The notes under the pieces: generated by a model | Seen by the model: the letters and a program-made list of their open reading frames with translations, nothing else | Databases searched by the model: none | What the model was told of the DNA's origin: nothing | Shown here: positions 56,980 through 64,000 of the stretch, piece by piece | How the letters are laid out: the number at the start of each line of letters is the position of its first letter | Position numbering within the stretch: position 1 is the first letter of the stretch | Made by a program: the position numbers and the translations under genes | Source of the DNA: Clostridium sp. | Lineage (GTDB): Bacteria > Bacillota > Clostridia > Clostridiales > Clostridiaceae | Direction: 5' to 3' | DNA length: 64,000 bases | Assembly (NCBI RefSeq): GCF_030532265.1 | Contig: NZ_JAUNLM010000001.1 | Span: forward strand, 62,001-126,000

Positions 56980-58506
56980 ATGGCAATAAATATAAATAGT
57001 GCAACTAATATTGGAATAAATAGTTATGTTATAAATGTTGAAGTTGATATATCAAAGGGGATTCCTAGTTTTTCCATAGTTGGTCTTGCTGATGCTGCTG
57101 TAAGAGAAGCTAAAGAAAGAGTTAGAGCTTCTATAATAAATTCTGGATTTGAATTTCCTCTTGGTAGAATAGTTATAAATTTAGCGCCAGCTGATATGAG
57201 AAAGGTTGGTACACTTTTAGACTTACCTATAGCTATAGGTATATTAATGGAATCTAATCAATTACCAAAAAAGGACTTAAAAGAACATTTGTTAATTGGA
57301 GAATTATCTTTAAATGGAGAACTTAAAAGGAGTAAGGGAATAATTTCTATTTTACTTCAAGGATTAGATGATAACATAAGTAAATTTTTAATTCCTGAAG
57401 AAAATTTAAATGAAGTTTTAGAGGTAAGAAAAGGTAAAGTATACTTAATTAAGAATTTAAAAGAAGCAATAAATTATATAAATTATGAGGATATTTTGCC
57501 AGTTGATTATGGTGATTATAAGGAAGAAAAAGAAATAGAAAAATTTTTAGATTTTAGTTGTATAATTGGACAACAATCTTCAAAAAGAGCACTAGAAATT
57601 GCAGCTTCTGGAAGACATAATATAGCTTTATTTGGTAATCCAGGAAGTGGAAAAACAATGCTTGCAAAAGCATTAAACTCTATATTACCTCCTCTTACAG
57701 AAGAGGAAAAAATAGAGGTAGCTAAAATATATTCTATATTTGGAATGATAGATAAATATAAAAGTATAAATATACCATTTAGGCAACCTCATAACACTAT
57801 AAGTAAAACTGCATTAATTGGTGGAGGAAAAGAAGTTAAACCTGGAGAGATTACTTTAGCTCATAATGGTGTTTTATACTTAGATGAAATTTTAGAGTTC
57901 AAGAGAGAAGTTTTAGAAGTTTTAAGAATTCCATTAGAAGAAAAAGTAATCAGAATAGATAGATTAAGTGATAGGATAGAAATGCCAAGCAACTTCCAAC
58001 TTATAGCTTCTTATAATCCTTGTCCTTGTGGTAGAAAGTCTATATTAGGACATAATGATAAGTGTGAATGCAGCGAGTATGAAGTTAGAAGATATCAAAA
58101 AAGGTTATCAAAACCATTAAAAGATAGAATTGATATATTTAATTATGTTCCTTTAATTAATTTAGATGAATTTAATAAAGGAAAAATATCAGAAAATAGT
58201 AAACAAATTAGGGAGAGAGTTATTAAATCAAGAGAACTTCAAAATAAGAGATTAAAAAATACAAAATATAAATTCAATTCAGATATACAAGGAAAGGATA
58301 TATTTGAATTGTGTAAGATAAATAAAAATGCAAAAAAAATACTAGAAGATTATTTTAGAATAAATACTCCTTCACTTAGAGGGTATGGGAAGGTAGTAAA
58401 AGTAGCACAAACCATTGCAGATATAGAGTTAGAAGAAGAAATAAAAAGTGAACATATTATAGAAGCAATAAATTATAGGAAGGATATAAATGGTGAGTTT
58501 ATTTAA
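56980..58506 (+). CDS. YifB/ComM-family Mg-chelatase-like AAA ATPase
   Basis: 508 residues: N-terminal Lon-like ChlI fold (GIPSFSIVGLADAAVREA), AAA core with GNPGSGKTM and LYLDEILEF, zinc-like Cys cluster CPCGRKS..CECS, and C-terminal domain. ComM helps branch migration in transformation of Gram-negatives; here it sits beside dprA, which agrees. ATG 56980 after GAGGTG; an upstream ATG at 56947 has no site. Confidence 0.95.
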   Translation: MAININSATNIGINSYVINVEVDISKGIPSFSIVGLADAAVREAKERVRASIINSGFEFPLGRIVINLAPADMRKVGTLLDLPIAIGILMESNQLPKKDLKEHLLIGELSLNGELKRSKGIISILLQGLDDNISKFLIPEENLNEVLEVRKGKVYLIKNLKEAINYINYEDILPVDYGDYKEEKEIEKFLDFSCIIGQQSSKRALEIAASGRHNIALFGNPGSGKTMLAKALNSILPPLTEEEKIEVAKIYSIFGMIDKYKSINIPFRQPHNTISKTALIGGGKEVKPGEITLAHNGVLYLDEILEFKREVLEVLRIPLEEKVIRIDRLSDRIEMPSNFQLIASYNPCPCGRKSILGHNDKCECSEYEVRRYQKRLSKPLKDRIDIFNYVPLINLDEFNKGKISENSKQIRERVIKSRELQNKRLKNTKYKFNSDIQGKDIFELCKINKNAKKILEDYFRINTPSLRGYGKVVKVAQTIADIELEEEIKSEHIIEAINYRKDINGEFI

Positions 58507-58520
58507 AGAGAGGTAGACAA

Positions 58521-59570
58521 ATGGAAAAATATATATTATGGTTAATGTTAATGGAATGTACGAATCTTCAAAAAATTAAACTTATAAAAAAATATAAAGA
58601 TGAGAAGATGATTTTTCTTCATTTTGATGAAATAAAAAGTGAAATTCCATTTAGTAATAAAAAATTTACAAATTATGATAAATATAAAGAATTAAATAAA
58701 ACTGAGAAGCTAATTGAAAACTTAAAATTGCTTAATATAAGGTTTATTTCATTTAATGATAGTAATTATCCTGAAAGTCTAAAAAATATAAAGGAACCAC
58801 CTTACATAATTTTTTATAAAGGGAATATAAATTTATTAAATGAAGAAATAGTTGCTATAGTTGGGGCTAGAAAAAATACTTCATATGGAGAAATGTCAAC
58901 TAGACTAATAGCTAAAGATCTGTCTAAAAACAATGTATGTATAGTTAGTGGAGGAGCACTTGGGGTAGATAAAATAGCTCATGATGAATGTTTAAAAAAT
59001 GATGGAAAAACTATTGCTGTTTTAGGTTGTGGACTAGATATATGTTACCCTTTAAGCAATAAAGAATTATTAAAAAGAATAGAAGAAAACGGTTTAATAA
59101 TATCGGAGTTTTTGCCAGGAACAAAACCTAATGCATATAATTTCCCAAGAAGGAACAGAATAATAAGTGGATTAGCAAAAGGGGTAATTATAACCGAGGC
59201 TAATAAAAAAAGCGGTTCATTAATAACAGCTAGTTGCGCATTAGATCAAGGAAAAGATATTTTAGTTGTTCCTCATGATATATTTTCAGACAGGGGATTA
59301 GGATGTAATCTTCTAATAAAAGATGGTGCTTATATATATACTTGCTTAGATGATATATATACTATATTTAAAATAGAAAAGAAGATAGAAAAAACTATAG
59401 CTAATTCTAGCAATATATTAAGCATGATTAAGAATGAACCTGTACATATTGATGACATATTTGTAAAATCACAGGTTGACAGAAATACTTTATATGGTTT
59501 ATTATTTGAACTGCAAATTAAAAATGAAATATTAAGTTTACCTGGAAATTATTATGTAAGAATAACTTGA
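58521..59570 (+). CDS. dprA: DNA-processing protein DprA
   Basis: Loads RecA on incoming single-stranded DNA. 349 residues: Rossmann-like domain with VGARKNTSYGE, SGGALGVDKIAH, GCGLDICYP and FPRRNRIISGL, then a C-terminal winged helix. Starts 14 bases after yifB. Confidence 0.96.
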   Translation: MEKYILWLMLMECTNLQKIKLIKKYKDEKMIFLHFDEIKSEIPFSNKKFTNYDKYKELNKTEKLIENLKLLNIRFISFNDSNYPESLKNIKEPPYIIFYKGNINLLNEEIVAIVGARKNTSYGEMSTRLIAKDLSKNNVCIVSGGALGVDKIAHDECLKNDGKTIAVLGCGLDICYPLSNKELLKRIEENGLIISEFLPGTKPNAYNFPRRNRIISGLAKGVIITEANKKSGSLITASCALDQGKDILVVPHDIFSDRGLGCNLLIKDGAYIYTCLDDIYTIFKIEKKIEKTIANSSNILSMIKNEPVHIDDIFVKSQVDRNTLYGLLFELQIKNEILSLPGNYYVRIT

Positions 59571-59586
59571 ATCTAAGGGGGTGAAG

Positions 59587-59606
59587 ACTCCAATAAAAAT
59601 TGGAGT
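59587..59606 (+). promoter_or_regulatory. Hairpin masking the topA ribosome binding site
   Basis: Perfect 8-bp stem ACTCCAAT / ATTGGAGT with loop AAAA. GGAG (59602-59605), six bases before the ATG at 59612, is completely paired with CTCC. No T run follows, so it is not a terminator. Confidence 0.68.
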
Positions 59607-59611
59607 TAATT

Positions 59612-61708
59612 ATGGGCCAAAAATTAGTAATAGTAGAATCACCAGCGAAGGCTAAAACAATAGGAAAATACTTAGGAAAAAATTATATTGTTGAAGCTTC
59701 TATGGGGCATGTTAGAGATTTACCTAAAAGTAAGTTAGGTGTTGATATAGATGATGATTTTGAACCTAAATATATTACAATAAGAGGAAAAGGAGATTTA
59801 CTTAAATCTTTAAGGAAGGCTGCAAAGAAAGCAGATAAAATATATTTAGCTACTGACCCTGATAGAGAAGGAGAGGCAATCTCTTGGCATTTAGCTAATC
59901 TTTTAAAGATAGATGATTCCGAGGAATGCAGAATAGTATTTAATGAAATAACTAAATCAGCAGTTAAAAGCTCTATAAAAAATGCAAGAAAAATAAATCA
60001 AGATTTAGTGGATGCACAACAAGCAAGAAGAATATTAGATAGATTAGTTGGTTATGAAATTAGTCCAATTTTATGGAAAAATGTAAAGTGGGGATTAAGT
60101 GCTGGAAGAGTTCAATCAGCTGCTCTTAAATTAATTTGTGAAAGAGAAGAAGAAATCAAAAGGTTTAAAGCAGAAGAATATTGGACGGTTGATTGCTTTC
60201 TTAAAAAGGGAAGAAAAAAATTCCCAATAAAGCTTTCAACTTATAAAAATAAGAAAATTGAATTGAAAAATGAAAAGGATTCTAATAAAGTAATAGAAGA
60301 ATTAAATAAAGATGAATTTTTAGTTGCTTCAATAAAAAAGGGAAGTAAACTTAAAAATCCTTTAGCACCTTTTACTACAAGTACACTTCAACAAGAAGCT
60401 AGTAAAAAATTGAATTTTATGACAAAGAAAACTATGTCAGTAGCTCAGGTTTTATATGAAGGTGTAGAAGTTAAAGGATACGGAACAGTTGGTCTTATAA
60501 CTTATATGAGAACAGATTCTGTTAGAATATCAAAAGAAGCGCAAGAAAGTGCTAAAAGCTTTATTTTAAATAATTATGGAGAGAAGTATTTACCTGAAGA
60601 AACAAGAGTTTATAAAGGAAAGAAAAATATCCAGGATGCTCATGAAGCTATAAGACCTACAAATATAGATATAACTCCTGAGGTAGCAAAAGCAAATTTA
60701 TCACCTGAACAATATAAACTTTATACTTTAATTTGGAAGAGATTTGTTTCCTCTCAAATGGCATCTTGTATTTTAAATACAAATTCTATAGATATTTTAA
60801 ATGGTGATTACAAGTTTAAGGCTACAGGATCAACAATAAATTTTGATGGATTTATGAAAATTTATGAATATGCTATAAATGAAGAAGATGATACATCTCT
60901 TCCAGAACTTGAAGAGGGAGAAGTGTTATCAGCAGCAAATATTGAAGGAAAACAACATTTTACTCAACCACCTGCAAGATATACAGAAGCATCTTTTGTA
61001 AAGTTGCTTGAGGAAAAGGGGATTGGTAGACCTAGTACTTACGTTCCTACAATTTCAACATTATTAAGTAGAGATTATGTAAATAGGGAAAAGAAAAATT
61101 TAATACCAACAGAATTAGGCTTTATAGTTAATAATATAATATGTGAATATTTTAAACAAATAGCTGATGTGGACTTTACTGCTAGTATGGAAAAAAATCT
61201 AGATAGTATAGAAGAAGGAAAAATTAAATGGAAATCTGTAGTTAGAGAATTTTTTGAACCACTTAAAAAATCACTTGATAAAGCTGAAAAAGAAATGGCA
61301 AAGGTCGTTATAGAAGATGAAGTTAGTGATGTGCAATGTGATAAATGCGGAAGAATGATGGTTATTAAAAAAGGAAGATATGGAAAGTTTTTAGCTTGTC
61401 CAGGATATCCAGAATGTAAAAATGCTAAACCAATAGTAGAAGAAATAGATGCACCTTGTCCAAAATGTGGAGGAAAAGTTTTAGCAAAGAGAAGTAAAAA
61501 AGGTAAGAAGTTTTTTGGATGCTCTAGATATCCAGATTGCGATTTTGTAAGTTGGAATGAACCAGTCAAAGAAAAATGTTCAGAATGTGGATCTTATATG
61601 GTGAAAAAATATTCTAAAAAATCTGGAGATTATATAGAATGTTCAAATCCAGAATGCAAACATAAAGAGGAACTAAAAATTAACAAAGAAGAAATTAAAG
61701 AAGATTAA
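59612..61708 (+). CDS. topA: DNA topoisomerase I
   Basis: Relaxes negative supercoils. 698 residues: Toprim domain (SPAKAKTIGKYLG, TDPDREGE at 81-88), catalytic Tyr298 in ITYMRTDS, and three C-terminal zinc ribbons (from CDKCGRMM, CPKCGGKV and CSECGSYM). ATG 59612 starts the family N terminus MGQKLVIVES; a TTG at 59600 is in frame but lacks a site. The ribosome site lies in a hairpin (59587-59606). Confidence 0.98.
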   Translation: MGQKLVIVESPAKAKTIGKYLGKNYIVEASMGHVRDLPKSKLGVDIDDDFEPKYITIRGKGDLLKSLRKAAKKADKIYLATDPDREGEAISWHLANLLKIDDSEECRIVFNEITKSAVKSSIKNARKINQDLVDAQQARRILDRLVGYEISPILWKNVKWGLSAGRVQSAALKLICEREEEIKRFKAEEYWTVDCFLKKGRKKFPIKLSTYKNKKIELKNEKDSNKVIEELNKDEFLVASIKKGSKLKNPLAPFTTSTLQQEASKKLNFMTKKTMSVAQVLYEGVEVKGYGTVGLITYMRTDSVRISKEAQESAKSFILNNYGEKYLPEETRVYKGKKNIQDAHEAIRPTNIDITPEVAKANLSPEQYKLYTLIWKRFVSSQMASCILNTNSIDILNGDYKFKATGSTINFDGFMKIYEYAINEEDDTSLPELEEGEVLSAANIEGKQHFTQPPARYTEASFVKLLEEKGIGRPSTYVPTISTLLSRDYVNREKKNLIPTELGFIVNNIICEYFKQIADVDFTASMEKNLDSIEEGKIKWKSVVREFFEPLKKSLDKAEKEMAKVVIEDEVSDVQCDKCGRMMVIKKGRYGKFLACPGYPECKNAKPIVEEIDAPCPKCGGKVLAKRSKKGKKFFGCSRYPDCDFVSWNEPVKEKCSECGSYMVKKYSKKSGDYIECSNPECKHKEELKINKEEIKED

Positions 61709-61881
61709 ACTAAAATAATATAAAAGCTTTGTCAAAAAAATTAGAATGATATTGAAATAGATAACTTGGTGTGATAAACTGTATTAGTATTACGGATTTG
61801 TTAAAAAATTAAAACAATTTTAAATATTCTAACAAATGACAATATGAATCTGAAATAGTTAGATATCAAGGAGGATTTTTA

Positions 61882-62658
61882 ATGTCATCACTACTTAATA
61901 AAGCGAGAAAATTAAATAAAATACTGCAAAAGTCAGGAACTGAAGCAGTAGCATTTGAAGACATATGTGAACTTTTAAGTGATGTTTTAGCTTGTAATGT
62001 TTATATTGTTAGCAAAAGAGGAAAAGTTATTGGTCATAGTTTTGCAACTAGCTTTGAATGTGAAATAATGAAAGAGAAAGTTATAGAAGAAAAAAAGTTT
62101 CCAAATGATTATAATGAAAAGTTATTAAAGGTTTCAGAAACTTTAGCTAATTTACCAAACAAAGGTGAATGTGTCTTTGATGGAATAGGAATGTGCACTA
62201 TGTCAGACAAGCTATCAACTATAGTACCTATTATAGGAAATAGAGAGAGGTTAGGCACATTACTTCTAGCAAGATTTGGAGAAGTATTTACAGATGATGA
62301 TCTTGTTTTATGTGAATATAGTGCAACGATAGTAGGAATGGAAATGTTAAGAGCTAAACAAGAAGAACTAGCAGAAGAAACAAGAAAGAAAGCTGTAGTT
62401 CAATTAGCTATAGGAACATTATCATATTCAGAATTAGAGGCTGTAGAACATATATTTAATGAGTTAGGTGGAAATGAAGGATTACTTGTAGCATCAAAAA
62501 TAGCTGATAAAGTTGGAATAACTAGAAGCGTTATAGTAAATGCTTTAAGAAAGTTTGAGAGTGCTGGAGTAATTGAGTCAAGATCATTAGGTATGAAGGG
62601 AACTCATATAAGAATATTAAATGATAAATTACTTGATGAATTAAAAAAGATAAAGTAG
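61882..62658 (+). CDS. codY: Global regulator CodY
   Basis: GTP- and branched-chain-amino-acid-sensing repressor/activator. 258 residues: N-terminal GAF domain (about 1-155), then winged helix with [20 protein letters not shown] and the end [15 protein letters not shown]. Strong AAGGAGG. Monocistronic; hslVU-xerC genes that precede it in Bacillus are missing. One likely target, pta-ackA, lies in this window. Confidence 0.98.
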   Translation: MSSLLNKARKLNKILQKSGTEAVAFEDICELLSDVLACNVYIVSKRGKVIGHSFATSFECEIMKEKVIEEKKFPNDYNEKLLKVSETLANLPNKGECVFDGIGMCTMSDKLSTIVPIIGNRERLGTLLLARFGEVFTDDDLVLCEYSATIVGMEMLRAKQEELAEETRKKAVVQLAIGTLSYSELEAVEHIFNELGGNEGLLVASKIADKVGITRSVIVNALRKFESAGVIESRSLGMKGTHIRILNDKLLDELKKIK

Positions 62659-62660
62659 TC

Positions 62661-62702
62661 AATAATACGAGTAACATTGAATTTTAGTTACTCGTATTAT
62701 TT
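62661..62702 (+). terminator. Terminator after codY
   Basis: 15-bp stem AATAATACGAGTAAC / GTTACTCGTATTATT, 11-base loop, T-rich tail. Confidence 0.88.
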
Positions 62703-62734
62703 TATATAAAAATATAAAAAAAAATAAATTTATG

Positions 62735-62763
62735 TTGATAGAAAAATTACCTTATGATATACT
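62735..62763 (+). promoter_or_regulatory. Promoter of rpsB-tsf
   Basis: TTGATA (62735-62740), 17-base spacer, extended -10 TGATATACT (TATACT 62758-62763). Confidence 0.75.
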
Positions 62764-62769
62764 ATCTAA

Positions 62770-62873
62770 GGTAATAAAAATACACACATTATCGAAATTA
62801 TGATATAGGTGCCTTTATTTAAGGTTTATTGTAATTATATCGATAGTGGAGGGAAAAACCAGGAGGTAACAAT
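62770..62873 (+). ncRNA. Structured leader of rpsB (putative S2 leader)
   Basis: About 104 transcribed bases. ATCGAAATTA (62791-62800) pairs with TAATT-ata-TCGAT (62832-62844) around an inner hairpin GCCTT / AAGGT (62811-62825). Ribosomal protein leaders bound by S2 are known in bacteria, so autoregulation is plausible. Confidence 0.5.
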
Positions 62874-63575
62874 ATGTCAGTTATATCAATGAAACAATTA
62901 TTAGAAGCTGGTGTACATTTTGGACACCAAACTAGAAGATGGAACCCTAAAATGGCTCCTTACATCTTCACAGAAAGAAATGGAATCTATATTATAGATC
63001 TTCAAAAAACAGTTAAAAAGGCAGAAGAAGCTTATAACTTCTTAAGAGAAGTTTCAGAAGAAGGAAAAGAAGTACTTTTTGTTGGGACTAAGAAGCAAGC
63101 TCAAGAAGCTATTCAAGAAGAAGCTGTAAGATCAAACATGCACTTCGTAAACAACAGATGGTTAGGTGGAATGTTAACAAACTTCAAGACTATCAAAACT
63201 AGAATCAAGAGATTAGAAGATTTAGAAAGAATGCAAGAAGATGGAACATTTGATGTTCTTCCTAAGAAAGAAGTTATAAAATTAAAAGGCGAAATGGAAA
63301 AGCTTGAAAAGAACCTTGGCGGTATCAAGAATTTAGATTCAAAGAATATCGGAGCTATGTTCGTAGTTGACCCAAGAAAAGAAAAGAATGCTATTTCAGA
63401 AGCTAAAATATTAGGAATTCCAGTTGTAGCTATCGTAGATACAAACTGTGATCCAGAAGAAGTTGATTACGTAATTCCAGGAAATGATGATGCTATAAGA
63501 GCTGTAAAATTAATCGCAGCTAAAATGGCTGATGCTATAATCGAAGGAAGACAAGGTGAACAAATAGCTGAATAA
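62874..63575 (+). CDS. rpsB: 30S ribosomal protein S2
   Basis: 233 residues. [22 protein letters not shown] at the start (read as two family blocks), [12 protein letters not shown] and [13 protein letters not shown] are S2 signatures. CAGGAGGTAA site. tsf follows, as in nearly all bacteria. Confidence 0.98.
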   Translation: MSVISMKQLLEAGVHFGHQTRRWNPKMAPYIFTERNGIYIIDLQKTVKKAEEAYNFLREVSEEGKEVLFVGTKKQAQEAIQEEAVRSNMHFVNNRWLGGMLTNFKTIKTRIKRLEDLERMQEDGTFDVLPKKEVIKLKGEMEKLEKNLGGIKNLDSKNIGAMFVVDPRKEKNAISEAKILGIPVVAIVDTNCDPEEVDYVIPGNDDAIRAVKLIAAKMADAIIEGRQGEQIAE

Positions 63576-63669
63576 TATAGATGCTAAATAAAAGGTAGGT
63601 GAGGGTAACTTCATTTACCTTTTACCCTAGATGATAAGGGTTACTTTTAAAATTTAAGGAGGAATTATA

Positions 63670-64000
63670 ATGATTACTGCAAAGTCAGTTAAAGAATTAA
63701 GAGATAAAACTGGTGCAGGTATGATGGACTGCAAAAAAGCTTTAACAGAAACTAATGGAGATATAGAAAAAGCTATCGAAGTATTAAGAGAAAAAGGATT
63801 AGCTGCTGCTGCTAAGAAAGCTGGAAGAATAGCTGCAGAAGGTATAGTTAAAACTTTTGTAACTGAAGATAAAAAGAAAGCTTCAATAGTAGAAGTTAAC
63901 TGTGAAACAGATTTCGTTGCTGCTAACGAAGATTTCATAGCATTTGCTGAAAATGTTGCTAAATTAGTAGTTGAAAGCAATGCTACAACAGTAGAAGAAT
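63670..64000 (+). CDS. tsf: Elongation factor Ts, 3' end outside window
   Basis: Nucleotide exchange factor for EF-Tu. The first 110 codons are visible: N-terminal UBA-like domain with [19 protein letters not shown] and the core start [18 protein letters not shown] eight bases before the ATG. The gene runs past the end of the window. The 94-base gap from rpsB holds GGTAACTTC / ...CTACC-type short repeats but no clear terminator. Confidence 0.96.
   Translation, partial: MITAKSVKELRDKTGAGMMDCKKALTETNGDIEKAIEVLREKGLAAAAKKAGRIAAEGIVKTFVTEDKKKASIVEVNCETDFVAANEDFIAFAENVAKLVVESNATTVEE

Noticed and set aside
61075..61569. 164-residue minus-strand frame inside topA
   Set aside because: Opposite-strand shadow of the topA zinc-ribbon region; composition and lack of ribosome site speak against a gene.
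61823..61837. CodY box in front of codY
   Set aside because: AATATTCTAACAAAT has four mismatches to the consensus, which is expected by chance in such A/T-rich DNA.
1..64000. Mobile elements, CRISPR arrays, tRNA or rRNA genes
   Set aside because: I looked through all intergenic gaps and saw no direct-repeat arrays, transposase genes, cloverleaf or rRNA sequences; gene order is that of a conserved core chromosome.

Overview
The window is one continuous stretch of low-G+C Firmicute chromosome. The A/T-rich codons, strong GGAGG ribosome binding sites, sporulation genes (spoIVA, spoVM, ylbJ) and gene order fit Clostridium sensu stricto; a C. perfringens-like species is my inference from protein character, not a database match. 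Almost every gene is housekeeping. I see no rRNA, tRNA, CRISPR, insertion sequence, prophage or origin, and no gene-free stretch longer than 300 bases.

Region by region. (1) 1-6490: phosphate module: the end of a PhoP/PhoB regulator, a PhoR kinase, then pstS-pstC-pstA-pstB-phoU behind a helically phased array of Pho-box-like repeats. (2) 6552-10298: PDZ/radical-SAM (DUF512) protein, der, gpsA. (3) 10397-15297: spoIVA, a lone small protein resembling PBECR nucleases, an asparaginase behind a riboswitch-like attenuator of no class I recognise, and a purine permease behind a guanine riboswitch. (4) 15349-30743: a long collinear run also known from Bacillus: yicC, remA, gmk, rpoZ, coaBC, priA, def, fmt, yugP, rsmB, rlmN, prpC, prkC, rsgA, rpe, thiN and the tiny spoVM. 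(5) 30751-36915: rpmB (minus strand), yloU-yloV, recG, rsmD-coaD and a coiled-coil orphan. (6) 36912-39350, minus strand: tmcAL-ylbJ. (7) 39434-41834: pta-ackA behind a near-perfect CodY box. (8) 41854-45929: yceD-rpmF, plsX, acpP, rnc and a radical-SAM protein. (9) 45962-56507: a 30-residue membrane peptide, smc, ftsY, ylxM-ffh, rpsP, khpA, rimM-trmD, rplS, rbgA, rnhB. (10) 56506-64000: yraN (minus), yifB, dprA, topA, codY, rpsB and the start of tsf.

Several gene sets form working units: Pho sensing plus Pst uptake; SpoIVA plus SpoVM, the basement layer of the spore coat; FtsY, YlxM and Ffh of the signal recognition particle; PrpC/PrkC phosphatase-kinase pair; Pta/AckA acetate pathway with CodY encoded 22 kb away. 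The best leads are regulatory RNA or DNA: the asparaginase leader (12451-12573), the topA hairpin that masks its ribosome binding site (59587-59606), the rnc leader hairpin (44127-44171), the inverted repeat over the ylxM-ffh promoter (50580-50613) and the CodY box before pta (39434-39448). Two genes too short for ordinary gene calling, spoVM and the peptide before smc, are also reported.
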